The position numbers and the translations under genes were made by a program. This document shows positions 35,310 to 45,976 of a stretch of 64,000 bases of DNA, in pieces. The stretch spans positions 1 through 64,000 of the forward strand of contig JAODTK010004320.1 of the NCBI GenBank assembly GCA_026419785.1. The letters are read 5' to 3'. Source of the stretch: Sclerodactyla briareus (lineage: Eukaryota > Echinodermata > Holothuroidea > Dendrochirotida > Sclerodactylidae). Numbering within the stretch: the first letter of the stretch is position 1; every line of letters starts with the position of its first letter. Below the pieces are notes generated by a model that was not told the DNA's origin, did no database searches, and saw only the letters and a list, made by a program, of their open reading frames with translations.

Positions 35310-36890
35310 TAGCAAAACCATAATACTGTTGCTATTAACTTATCCTGTTAAACCGTGTGCACCCGTATGGATAATACTGGACCTATAACTAGCATCGAGA
35401 ACTGAGGACGAGAATGGTTGAGTATCGCCAATGTACCACGCCTGAGCACTTTTCGTTCCAGGGAATACGTGTTACTGATTTGCTGGTGCCTGAAATAAAT
35501 ATTTGATTCCTCGACTCCAGGTCGAAGGTGGCCTGAAAAAAAAAAAAAATCTGTGATGACTGGGCAGATCGGATCTATACTTTATCGGTACCCGAAACTT
35601 TCCTTGGAAAAGGTCAAGTGTCATCTACTGATATCCGGTATCCTATGTATAGTAAATGTGACAACTTGGTCATTCCTCGTAGTGGCAGAATGGGGCCACC
35701 AAGAGCCCAAACCAATCGTTACTTCATCTTTTCCGAGTCAGACAATCAGTATTTTCAACTTGTGAATTTTGTGGATTTCTCATTTTCTGTTGTTCTCCAG
35801 GTTTTAGCTGTCATCTGTGCATCTCATATTGCACTCAAGTGTTTTAGACATTGATTGTTCATAGGATATGTTTGTTTTATGTTCTTTTCTTTTCTCAAAG
35901 AGGCATGTTCTTAAGTGTCACCAAGTTGGCTACCGCCATATATGTAATGGCAGATTGGGAGGTACAGTGCCCTCGTGGCCTTCTACAACGGTTGGAGGTA
36001 GTTGGACTAGAAACATGTATATGTTGTATACGTAAAGGCGCATGAGACCAGCCTATTAACCCCAATCTTGGAGCTTTACCCGCAGTTGAGGCGAAACGGG
36101 GAAACGACGGCGCGCAGGCTACTGGTGGATAAATCCAGGTATTTGGGCAAAAATTAAGGCGATTCAAGTTTTTTGCCCTGTTCAACTATTCCAGTTTTCG
36201 CCCCTTTGTTTGTTGATTTTTTATTCTCTTATTTCCCCGGAACAGGTACTCCCACGTTTTCCCGTCCGGCCTGCCTACCCAACTACCCATGTCCCTTGAT
36301 GTTCGTAATAAACCAGGAAGTGGCGTTAACCACAGTCATCGCAATCACCCCCCCCCCCCCAACAAACCCACCGGTCAAAACTGCACATTATGCAATCACA
36401 TACAACACCTGTATCACTTTGGAAACTGGTGCTTTCGGTTATATTATATACCGAAATTTCAGACAGTTCCATCATGGTCTTTCGCGCAGTAATGACTTAT
36501 AGAGACACTCCAGACGAAAACAGACACCCCATTCGCTCGTACGCGTGATTTTTTATACTGTAGCCAGCAACCCAGGCTGATTGTGTCAGCTGTATCCACT
36601 CCTAGGGATTAGCCGCCCTTTGTTCGAGGTTGGCTTTGTGTTGGCTAGGGACATTTCAATACTGGAGGAGTGTCCAATGAAAGTTGGAATGTCCCTAGCT
36701 AGCTGTCTGGTGAGTGGATGCAGCGTGCAGGAGGACAGGCAGGGAGGGTGTGGGACCCTTGTTCCGTGAGCGGCTATGGTCAGATCGTGTTACTTTCTGT
36801 TGTGATCTAGTGTGTTTAGCCCTACATATACTGTGGTTGTACTTATTGTTTGGAATGTCTAAAACTTGCTGCGTCACCCATCGGAAGTCG
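35310..36890. other. Gene-free stretch
   Basis: Contains an A-run at 35536-35550 and a C-run at 36348-36360. No exon could be supported; the overlapping frames near 35895-36185 and 36173-36502 show no motif. Confidence 0.4.
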
Positions 36891-36892
36891 GA

Positions 36893-36962
36893 TATCAACG
36901 GCCAACCCAACAACTCACCGGCCACCCACCGGCCAACCCGACAACTCACCGGCCAACAACCC
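36893..36962 (+). repeat. Short GGCCAACCC minisatellite
   Basis: Four partial units built from GGCCAACCC, ACAACTCACC and GGCCACCCACC in about 70 bp. Confidence 0.7.
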
Positions 36963-37389
36963 CCGACTCTGTCCCGAAGTCAGCAGGTGGTACAATACTA
37001 ATTATGAATAGGTCAAATTTCACCTTCTCCGAGTACCCATGCTCAACATAATAAGTCCAATTCTTGGAGCAGAGAGGCACGCTAAGGGGCGCTTTCCCTG
37101 AATGGGTGGGCGCAAATCCAACGTCAAAATCGTGGAGGGGGCAACTTTCCCTACTTGCCACCCTCCGTATCCGCCCTTGATAATTCCTGTGATGGTAGGT
37201 GGATCGGGAGGTCGGTAGCGATAGATATGGGTAGTTAGGTAGGACGGTTTTAAATATAGAAAACTGTCAACACCAGAGTTGGCGTTAAGTTTCTATTGTG
37301 ACGTAGTGGCAAGAGTTGTTTTGTATGTTTCGACCGAGGGTGCGCCGAGTTCCAAAATAATAACCGTGTTTTTCATGCCCTTCTGCTCT

Positions 37390-37700
37390 ATTACTCGTCA
37401 TTGACGTGTCTGCAGCGTCCAACTCGGTAATCTCTGGACAATTCACCATTGACTTTTTCTATTGTATACTGCCGAGCACAGAGGATCGAAACCCATTCAG
37501 GCGCAGACGGAAATGGCACCTCATTGTCAGCTGTTAATCCCTCACGAGGCTCACGGAACAATGTAACTCCTCTTTTCGTGCACCTCCAATGTTGGGTTGG
37601 GGTAATTCCACACATTCCGGTAAATTGCCGGTATGCTCACATTTGTCTCTGCTTCAGTCCTTCCGCTGAGCGATAATTTTGATTCCTTGACGAAGGAATC
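37390..37700 (-). CDS. Weak candidate coding segment
   Basis: On the minus strand two frames that meet near 37550 give, with one slip, about 95 residues of non-repetitive sequence with Trp, Tyr and two Cys in the second half. It lies between the signal-peptide-like start at 41223 and the Ser/Thr exons, so it could be an extracellular exon of the same gene. No domain or convincing splice site was found. Reported only as a lead. Confidence 0.15.
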
Positions 37701-37715
37701 TATGCAGCCATGACA

Positions 37716-37736
37716 GTGTGTGTGTGTGTGTGTGTG
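37716..37736 (+). repeat. (TG)n microsatellite
   Basis: Ten TG units directly before the AGGTCA satellite array. Confidence 0.9.
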
Positions 37737-37744
37737 ACGCCTAG

Positions 37745-39066
37745 CCTTGTTAACAGAACTCAACCCCGCTTGGATGGATTGAGTTCATACTTCGTATATG
37801 GGTTCATCTGAATGAGTACATAAGTCTATTGTCCTGGGGTCAGGCAAAGGTCTCTGAGGTCTGAGGGTCTAAGTCTGAAAATCTTGTTACCACGATAAGT
37901 CCAGAATGCCTGGTCTGATCCGGTTGGAAGTAGTACAGGAAGCCTATTGTTTTTAGTGTAAATCGGGGCGCAGATTTATGATTGGGGGAAAATGGGAAAT
38001 TGTGAAAAATTGATAATTTGGCAAATTTTAGCTCGTTAACACGATAACTCGACCCCACTTGGATGGATCGAGTTCATACTTGGTATATGGGTTCCCCATA
38101 ATGAGTACATGATCCCTATTATTTTGGGGTCAGGTCAAAGGTCATCTGAGGTCAATCGAGGTCAAAGTCTTTTTTTTTAGCAGGATTAGTCCAGAATGCC
38201 TGGTCCGATCATGTTTGAAATTGAAATTCGGTATGCAGCTTTTTATTAGGAGTACATGGACCCAATTGGTTTTGGTGTAAATCGAGGGTCAGATTTGGGG
38301 AAAAATTGAGAAATTGTGAAAAATTGATAATTTGGCAAATTTTAGCTCGTTAACACGATAACTCGACCCCACTTGGATGGATCGAGTTCATACTTGGTAT
38401 ATGGGTTCCCCATAATGAGTGCATGATCCCTGTTGTTTTGGGTCAGGTCAAAGGTCATCTGAGGTCAATCGAGGTCAAAGTCTTTTTTTTTAGCAGGATT
38501 AGTCCAGAATGCCTGGTCCGATCAGGTTGAAATGAATCGGTGTTATGACAGCTTTTGTATGAGGAGTACAGGAACCCAATTGTTTTGGTGTAAATCGAGG
38601 GTCAGATTTGGGGAAAAATTGAGAAATTGTGAAAAATTGATAATTTGGCAAATTTTAGCTCGTTAACACGATAATTGACCCCACCTAAATGGATTCAAGG
38701 TTATAATGATATGGGTTCCCCATAATGAGTGCATGATCCCTGTTGTTTTGGGTCAGGTCAAAGGTCATCTGAGGTCCCCAGAGGTCAAGTTCTGAAAACT
38801 TGTAAACATGATAAGTCCGAAATGGTTGGTCATTCTGATCAGGTTGGAAGTGTAGCTTTCTTATGGGGAGTACAGGAACCCTATTGTTTTTGGTTTAGGT
38901 CGGGAATTTTGTCAAAATTGAAAAATTTGTGAATAGTCTTTTTTCCCCCAATTTTGGCTTGTAAACATGACACCCAACTTCACTTGATGGATGAGGCCCA
39001 TACTCGGTATGTGTGTTCCTCACAATGAGTACATGAACCCTATTGTTTTGGGTCAGTCAGAGGTCA
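37745..39066 (+). repeat. ~310-bp AGGTCA satellite array, about 4.3 units
   Basis: Units begin near 37745, 38031, 38345, 38658 and 38957 (GCTCGTTAACACGATAACTCGACC in the best copies). Each has CTTGGTATATGGGTTCCCCATAATGAGT, an AGGTCA cluster, TAGTCCAGAATGCCTGGTC and an A/T-rich TTGTGAAAAATTGATAATTTGGC end. Units 2 and 3 are the most alike. In units 2-4 the cluster holds four half-sites with spacers of 1, 4 and 4 bases (38132-38166, 38445-38479, 38755-38789; one half-site in unit 4 is AGGTCC). The first and fifth units are diverged. Confidence 0.95.
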
Positions 39067-40257
39067 AGTTTATTCACCACACTTTCACAAATCTCAAATA
39101 CAATACATAGTGTTCATATATGCAAAATTAAGAGTGGAAGGACCAGAAATAAGTTAAAAACTTTTCGAGACTGCCCCTAAAAAGGAAGAGACTGAATATA
39201 GCAACTAGTTAACGTCATATGCTTACCTATACAACAAAAGAAAGTAAAGGAAAAGGAAAAGGCAAGCCAACAATCAAGTTGGATGGAAAAAAAAAAAAAA
39301 AAAAAAGAGTGAATTACTTATTTTCATTATGGGTCAATAGGTTTGCTGAGAGGATGCTGCGTAATTTTCCGTTTGAATACATTCACTGAACTCGCGGTTT
39401 TTAAATTGGTATCGAGAGAATCCACAAGTGAACACCAGTGCTACGTACAATGCTTTTATTTCGAACTGTCCTGGAATAGGTGTAGCTCAGATAATGTCTG
39501 TATCGGGTATTAAAATTGTGAAAGCTCGAGTTGTTAAGAAATAACCACTGAAAACCTCAGGTAGAGCACCTCTGTGAAATTTATACATAATATTCCTAAT
39601 TGATAGTCATAAGGTCGTATATCGTGAGGACATTGAGTTCACTAAAAAGCCGTGCAGGTTGCTAAAGTATAATGCACGTTACATAAGTTGCGTATCACAC
39701 GTTTCTGTAGAATATATAGGAGGCTATTGAGGGTGGTTTGATTTGTTCGACCCCACAGAAGAAGACTATAATTCAGGTAAGGCAACACAAGTGCGTTACA
39801 GAGAGTTAAAAGAGTACTACCGGGAACATATTCTTTAGCCGATTAATAACGCTGTTCGTCCTTGAGATTTTAACGCTACTATTACGACAGCATATCCCAG
39901 TTCAATTTCTCATCGATGTGATTCCTAGAAAGGTTGCATGAGGTGAAGCAATTATCTGTTGGCCATCAAATACGACCGATATGCCACTAGCATCATTAAT
40001 TCTATTACAATTCATAAGTTTGTTTTTAGAACATTCAGAGATAATCTTTTAATTCTTAGCCAGTTTGCAAGATATGCATAATTCCCTAGTTAGGTCGTTC
40101 AGGTTGTCATTCAGGTTTCTCATTCCGGTATCCAAACTGTTGTATCCGCAAAGATATAAATATTGGATACTTCGGCAACAATTAGTATAGCGTCACGCCT
40201 TCAGGAAGAATAAAAAGTACTGGCCCTAAAATAGATCCTTCATCTGATGACACCATA
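39067..40257 (-). mobile_element. 5'-truncated LINE nested in the satellite
   Basis: Minus-strand reading in shifting frames gives the end of an RT domain: Gly-Ser-Ile-Leu-Gly-Pro-Val-Leu-Phe (about 40240-40210), Ile-Phe-Ala-Asp-Thr-Thr (about 40157-40138, where FADDT is expected), then downstream parts such as a Lys-Pro-...-Tyr-Gly/Trp-like region and an Asn-Thr-Arg-Tyr string near 39510. About 200 bp of non-coding 3' end follows to 39067. The satellite text stops at GAGGTCAAG (left) and resumes at GGTAAAAGTCTGAAA (right), so the LINE sits inside a satellite unit. Decayed, non-functional. Confidence 0.65.
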
Positions 40258-40330
40258 GGTAAAAGTCTGAAATCCTTAAATGGATATAAAGAGTATAGGA
40301 ACCCTATTGGTTGGTTGGGATATCTAGTGA
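40258..40330 (+). repeat. Resumed AGGTCA satellite unit
   Basis: AAAGTCTGAAA and AGTATAGGAACCCTATTG continue the unit interrupted at 39066 by the LINE. Confidence 0.7.
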
Positions 40331-40384
40331 ATTCGTCGATGGTATGCTGGTGCAATCTCCCCCATTTGGTTCTTGTGTTCTTGC

Positions 40385-40520
40385 TTTATTTTGTCAGAAA
40401 GAGTCAAGGAGTCACTGAGCCTTTGGTTTGGTTGAAGTCTTTGGTATGACCCGTCCGGGATGCGAACCCCGGTCTACCGGTTGGCAAGTCCTACCATTTC
40501 TGCAACAACTCGGTTGTTTT
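40385..40520 (-). mobile_element. tRNA-derived SINE
   Basis: Minus strand: an A-box-like TTGCAGAAATGGTAGGAC precedes a good B box GGTTCGCATCC at about 40455-40470, at tRNA spacing, followed by GGGTCATACC and a tail with CTCAGTGACTCCTTGACTC. Acceptor-stem pairing is absent, so this is a tRNA-derived retroposon with a pol III promoter and not a tRNA gene. Its tail block recurs at 30300-30355. Confidence 0.6.
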
Positions 40521-40869
40521 CAGTCTCTAGTCTAACAATGTATCTATATATGGCCCGTTCCCACATACCTAGTGTGTTCGACTTTAGGTGCATTGTATAC
40601 AGTTAAGTGTATGTAGTGCCACGCCCAATATTCATGATCTTATACTTTTCGGTTATCAAGCACGTATCGTTTACCGAACGCAATGTCCGTACGTACCAGT
40701 TTCAGGCCTTCTGTATGTTTCGACCAGGGGGTGCGCCGAAAATGAAAAGAGGGGTAGGCTGTATATAGCCTATAACTACCTATCCATGGAAAATGTTCTG
40801 ATGGCTATATCAGCGACCGATCTTTTTACTCTTGCATAATCGAGTTCAGTGAGCATGATGCCGATGATG

Positions 40870-41100
40870 GTTTTTTTTTTTATTATTATTATTTTTTGAT
40901 CAGCCATGAAGCCCTCCATTGTTCCATGGACCAGTCCTTGATCTCTCCCACACAACTTACATATGGGACAGGAACAAAAGGCTCAGGCCCCTCAACCGAG
41001 AGCTCTGACCCCGCTTTAGCCAACTTATCACTTCTTCATTGCCTTGGACACCCAATCGATGTTGGATTGGTTATCCATGCAATGTCTCTCATAAAATGGA
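40870..41100 (-). mobile_element. Possible retroposed segment with A-rich tail
   Basis: On the minus strand, text ending GGAGGGCTTCATGGCTGATC runs into a tail of A, AAT and a final A11 (40870-40896). An A-rich 3' tail without recognisable coding sequence suggests a SINE or processed retroposon. The upper limit is uncertain. Confidence 0.35.
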
Positions 41101-41137
41101 ATCAGCGAATCAAAAAGCTGCACCTTCTTTTATACGT

Positions 41138-41223
41138 ACATGTCGGCCAACTCGTGTGTTACTGTTAGCCAGCATGAGTCGGGCACCAATCAGTACCAGC
41201 AGAACACAAGTTAGGAGATTCAT
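41138..41223 (-). CDS. Candidate first exon with signal peptide
   Basis: Minus strand ATG at 41221-41223 (A at -3) is followed by a typical secretory signal: Met-Asn, then about 14 hydrophobic residues (Leu-Leu-Thr-Cys-Val-Leu-Leu-Val-Leu-Ile-Gly-Ala), Arg-Leu-Met-Leu and a small-residue Ala-Asn-Ser cleavage-like site. The frame stays open for about 37 codons; a GTACGT donor near 41139 could end the exon (phase 0). It is upstream, on the same strand, of the Ser/Thr exons and transmembrane exon, which makes a secreted or membrane-protein gene spanning 41.2-32.5 kb plausible but unproven, since the middle exons are missing. Confidence 0.4.
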
Positions 41224-41259
41224 GCTTCAAAGAAGTAAAGTAAGTATGTGAATTGAATA

Positions 41260-42280
41260 AGACACAATTAACAATATTCATGAGGTTATTGATGCGTCAG
41301 CAAAATGCCTACCAACGTCTGCTCGCAAAGGAACACTGTTAGGCATAGACTCAAGAATCTACAGACGGAGACAAAGTAGTCCTGGTTGTCAACGAGTTGA
41401 CTGTAACATACCGACCTGTGTTTATGGTGCAATGAGCTAATCGGCAGTAATACCTATATTACTCATGTTATGATTTCTCGCAACAATTTCAATCCAGTCA
41501 ATGGGAGTCAGCGTCTGAAGACTTTCCATGTGCGACACTACCGTTGTTATTACACACAAGCCAAAAATGTAAATTAGGGAAGTGTCAATGTAGGAGTATG
41601 AGGCCAATCAGGCTACAGGAGAGGGGAGGGACGCCAACCGCTCAGACAGAAACTCTAGGCAACCCTAAAACAGAGAGAATTCATAGGCCTGGATCCCTTC
41701 AGATGATGGACAGATAGGAAGTGTTGTTCTCCCTGAATGTCGTCAGAGGTTGTCGGGAGAGGTAAACGAGTTCTGATTGCTATACTTTCTGGTCCAGCTG
41801 GTACAGCATCGATACACTGAACATTTGGACCTATTAAATATTGCTTAGTCTAAAGAAGGTACTATCACGGAGTAGGCTATCCTCGCCCCCAATCTTCTGG
41901 TTTGACCCTAGCCACGACAGGAGAGGACGACCATCCTGATGTCGCTCATGGAAATCTTCAAATATTAAGCCATTACACACCTTCAATTTTGACGTCTATA
42001 CCTACTAGCATTGTAGACACTATCGATTTTTCCTATTTTTCGTTGGTGCTGCTTTCGTGTTTACTGTGTAGTCCTATTTTAGTTTTCTCTCTTTTATCAA
42101 GTTGACAAATTCATTGTCTTCTTGTTTCAAATGCGACCGAGGTCGGAATAAGAAGTCAAATGATACTTTGTGAGCATTGTGTATTTTTTCGCTCTCGCTG
42201 CTATTGTAGCTTGTTTGGTGTTCTTGGAAATGTATATAAAATACAAAAAGCATTGGTCCTAAATATTGTAACGTGCATTC
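41260..42280. other. Gene-free stretch
   Basis: No recognised feature. If the ATG at 41223 is a true start, its promoter would lie here, but no clear core promoter element was seen. Confidence 0.4.
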
Positions 42281-42289
42281 CACCACAAA

Positions 42290-43440
42290 GTAATTGAGAA
42301 CTTTCAGCGGAGGGCCATTAGATTAGTTCAATCTCTTGGAGATTTACCTTACGAAGAGAGATTAGGGCGTCTCGGTCTAACTTCGATGGAACTGAGACGA
42401 ATTCGTGGTGATTGTTTCAGGTTTTAAAAATGTTTAATGGTTTCGGACGTCCGTCTTCCACTATTTCTTTGAGTTTTCCAAAGTTACCACCAATAGGGGG
42501 AATTGCCTAAAACTTCGTGGTAAACGCTGTAGATTGGGTAGATCCGGGAATTCGGGAATCTTTCTTCTCGCAGAGAGTTGTTAATGAGTGCAGAAGCCTT
42601 CCTGAAGAAGTTGTTCTGCCTATGAGTGCGAATGCGTTCAAGAACAGTCTTGACTTATTTTTCAAGAATTGTGAGAGGATTCTTTGAGCATCTGGGTTGT
42701 TCTTCTCTTCTGGGATGCTGTGGCTTCGGGGTCGTTCATGAGGTTTGAACTACGAGTGAAACTGAGACGAATCGAGGGGTAATTTGATTTTCAGGTTTGT
42801 GAAATTGTTCATGGATTCGAGGACCTTCCCTTTCACCATTTCTTTGAGTTGGCCAAAGTTACCACCAATAGGGGGAATTGCCTAAAACTTCGTGGTAAAC
42901 GCTGTAGATTGGGTAGATCCGGGAATTCGGGAATCTTTCTTCTCGCAGAGAGTTGTTAATGAGTGCAGAAGCCTTCCTGAAGAAGTTGTTCTGCCTATGA
43001 GTGCGAATGCGTTCAAGAACAGTCTTGACTTATTTTTCAAGAATTGTGAGAGGATTCTTTGAGCATCTGGGTTGTTCTTCTCTTCTGGGATCTGTGCTTC
43101 GGGGGTGTTTCTGCTGAGGGATTTACTCCGATGAAAATGAGGCGAATTCGGGGTAATTTGATCCAGGTTTTTGGAATAGTGCATGGATTCGAGGACCTTC
43201 CCTTTCACCATTTCTTGAGTTGGACAAAAGTTACCACCAATAGGGGGAATTGCCTAAAACTTAGTGGTAAACGCTGTAGATTGGCCGTAGATCGGAATTC
43301 GGGAATCTTTCTTCTCGCAGAGAGTTGTTAATGAGTGCAGAAGCCTTCCTGAAGAAGTGTTTGCCTAGGTGCGAATGCGTTCAAGACAGTCTGATTTTTT
43401 TTTTTCAAGAATCGTGGGCGAAATCTTTAGGCATCTGGGT
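42290..43440 (+). mobile_element. CR1-like LINE 3' end, tandemly triplicated
   Basis: The first unit opens with a classic CR1-type RT C-terminus: Phe-Gln-Arg-Arg-Ala, Leu-Pro-Tyr-Glu-Glu-Arg-Leu, Leu-Gly-Leu-Thr-Ser, Leu-Arg-Arg-Ile-Arg-Gly-Asp, then after a frameshift Phe-Phe-Ser-Gln-Arg-Val-Val-Asn and Leu-Pro-Glu-Glu-Val-Val, and a terminal stop. From the LRRIRGD codons (about 42391) the ~371-bp end module repeats at 42761 and about 43131. CACCAATAGGGGGAATTGCC occurs at 42488, 42865 and 43235. The last unit is slightly decayed. The tandem arrangement is odd for a LINE and suggests local unequal exchange or an assembly repeat. Confidence 0.85.
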
Positions 43441-43539
43441 ATTTCTTCTATTTTGACTGTTTGGGATGTGAAGTTTCAGGGTTTATAATGGGGATTTTGT
43501 CCTCCCTTTCTCTTCCTTACCCACTAAACAACGGAATAG

Positions 43540-43900
43540 AATAATAATATAATAATAATAATAATAATATAAGACTAATAATAATAATAATTAATAATAT
43601 AATAAATAAAATAATACAATGGATTTAGATAGCGTCCTCAAAGTCTACAACAAAGCAATATAGAGAACAACACAAAACAATCAAGGCATGGCAACCTACA
43701 AGAGCAGCAACCACTAGATGGTTTGAGGAAACAAGCTATTCAGCCTTTTTCGAGAGAGTAAGGGGACAGCCTCCTGATTGACCGTGGGGAGCATGTTCCA
43801 AGTTTGGCGCGGAAGCAAGAATGATCTAGCACCATTGATACACCATAATATGCGTGAAATAGTGATATGAGTATCTAGGATCTCGAAGCACCACAATAAC
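43540..43900 (-). mobile_element. Retroelement 3' end with (AAT)n tail, antisense
   Basis: An AAT microsatellite (43540-43615) adjoins GGATTTAGATAGCGTCCTCAAAG and AATCAAGGCATGGCAACC-like text, a common layout for antisense LINE/SINE 3' ends. A 60-codon minus frame at 43714-43896 contains Trp-Asn-Met-Leu-Pro, reminiscent of the WNxLP motif near LINE ORF ends, but it is weak. Confidence 0.5.
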
Positions 43901-43934
43901 TATCCGACATGCTGGTCATTAGGCATCCGCATCG

Positions 43935-44255
43935 GAATAACCTCCGGAGTTCCACTCGGACCCTGCTCGAGGTACCCCGTGATTCATGTTGTACTGGTGA
44001 TAGGTGTTTCTCCGCCGCCGCAGCCCTGAAGCTGTGGAATGCTCTCATAGCTGAAGGTTGTCAGCTCTAGCTCTGGCGTACTTTCAAGAGAACAGCAAAA
44101 CGACCACTCTCTTCTTTTTGTTTCGTCGTTGCTGTTTTTGAACTTGTGTATTGTTCGTCCTTCTTGAGAAGGAGCATTAAAATGTATTGATTATTATATA
44201 TTTATTAGATTATTATTATTATTATATTATTATTATTATTATTATTATTAAGTGA
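43935..44255 (+). mobile_element. LINE 3' end with (ATT)n tail
   Basis: Plus-strand reading gives Phe-Ser-Ala-Ala-Ala-Leu-Lys-Leu-Trp-Asn-Ala-Leu (about 44010-44045) and Thr-Phe-Lys-Arg, the WNxLP and FKR motifs found at the C-terminus of many Jockey-superfamily LINE polymerases. About 100 bp later AAAATGTATTGATTATT leads into an ATT microsatellite (44185-44255), the usual kind of 3' tail for such elements. Strongly 5' truncated. Confidence 0.65.
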
Positions 44256-45045
44256 TTATTATACGTAAACCAATGGTCGGATATCACCCCTCCGCTTAAA
44301 GAAGAAGTCTGGGACAACTTGTGAGACTCGAATGGATATTTTAGAAAGGACCTGGTGATCACCATCATCAAGACTTTTTAACTTAACCCACCCCAACCCG
44401 TCATGCCGGTGGAATCTTATCATGGGCTATGCAATATCAGATTATGCCAACTTTTGGACATTCCCCTTCCCTAGAATGGAAAATCCGGACTACACCATTG
44501 ATTCGCGATGATCTACCGAACTAAAAATGAGGATGCACCATAGCAAAGCAGAGGACTTTTTATGGCACTGGGGCCCAGTACGTCAATAATATTCCAACAC
44601 CAGTAAGCACCAGCTCTCCGTTGAACCCGATTTTTTCCACAAAATTTACATTAGTAGGCTCAAACATTTTATTTCAATAAGACAACATCACAAACTAACC
44701 ATGAGATCATCACAGAGCCGTTGTCTTCATTCCAATGATTTCTAATGTATGCCAGCTCATTTGTATGTTCCCTAATAATAGCCGCATGTTGATCTTGAAG
44801 TGAGATTATACGCTAAATCCCTCATGACAATCCATTTTTTCTCATCAAGACTGCTGTTACCAGTAGCTTGATGGATGAAGCTCATACTTGGTATGTGGGT
44901 ATGTGGGTTTCTCAGATTGATTACATTGCTCTGAGAGTACCAGCACTGAGGACTGTCCTGCATTTCATTTTCATGATCATTATATGCGACTCGCTATTGT
45001 TAACATATTTTGCGAAACACAGGAAGCCAAAATGTCACTTACCAG
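44256..45045. repeat. Gene-free stretch with one AGGTCA-type remnant
   Basis: GCTTGATGGATGAAGCTCATACTTGGTATGTGGG near 44867 is a remnant of the AGGTCA satellite family. The rest is unrecognised. Confidence 0.5.
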
Positions 45046-45426
45046 TGTCTTAAGTACGGATACAGCGGGTGAGGTGGACCACCCCACACAAAAGAGATTA
45101 ACTACGCACGGTTTAATAATCCCAATATTCAAGAGATTGTTTCAAAGAGTCCTATAATTGCCCATGAAAGGGCATTCAAACAAACGAATGGAATAATCAC
45201 GCAGTTGACGCAGAGGGAGGAGACCACGCCCCGGTTTTGATCATGAGACACCAAAGCACAACATGACATGCTACATGATGCACTCTCCCTGAAGCGACAT
45301 AGTTGGCCGTCAACAGAGGGTGATGTGATGTTCAGACGTACATAATGATGTCTGCCATAATCAAAAACGGCAGGAAAATATTACAGTTAAAACATTTGGA
45401 CCAAAGTGCAAGAAAAAAATACTTAC

Positions 45427-45587
45427 CTATGCGTGATACATACATTGGACCATGGCATTAACTGGAAGTTACCGTAATTATCACTGAAATAGTAGACGCC
45501 CAAGTTATGAAATCCGTATTTCAAAGCCACCAAGCACGGGCAATAATAAGTGCCACCACGATGAGATAGAACTCCTTTGGGTGTTGC
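45427..45587 (-). CDS. Candidate internal exon in duplication copy B
   Basis: Minus strand, 161 nt. The acceptor (TTTGGTTCTTCAG) and the donor (CATAG followed by GTAAGTATTT) are both near consensus and the frame between them is open for 53 codons. It reads Gly-Gly-Thr-Tyr-Tyr-Cys-Pro-Cys near residue 13, then a Tyr/Phe/Asn-rich stretch and Trp-Ser-Asn-Val-Cys near the end. Three Cys and paired aromatic residues suggest an extracellular domain, but no family was recognised. The homologous segment at 10928-11106 keeps both splice signals but not the frame. Confidence 0.35.
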
Positions 45588-45976
45588 CTGAAGAACCAAA
45601 CTTAAAAATTGAGAAATGCCTGTCCTGGAATTTATGTAATACCCTCCAGTACAATGGCTGGTGAAAACTGAATGTGTCAGCTCAAAATCGACGTTTTTAT
45701 ACGACTTCCTGTTACGGATTTAAGAGTCACTTTGAAGTTGGTATGGTGTGGGCAGGATTGAAAAGTATCTCATTCCTCTACTCTATCATGCTTGCATTTG
45801 TCATTCATAACTGCCCGACAGGAAACCGGGGCTATCGGATTCGCGGAAGAAAAGAGAAAATTTCAGAAGTTTGACATTTAGTATTATTGAAAGCCCTGGG
45901 AGATTATTGTACGATCAGGAAGAAATTTTAGATACAACATAAAAGCTACAGACCCTATAGGCCAAAGGCTTATTTA

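Noticed and set aside
37745-39066. CRISPR-like array
   Set aside because: Units are ~310 bp and similar along their full length, with no short repeat/variable spacer pattern; the genome is eukaryotic.
40443-40515. Possible tRNA gene
   Set aside because: A and B boxes are present but the acceptor stem does not pair, so it is called a SINE.
42074-42286. Minus frame with a Gly-Pro-Met-Leu-Phe string recalling the RT GPLLF motif
   Set aside because: No neighbouring RT motif in any frame and opposite in strand to the adjacent CR1-like end.
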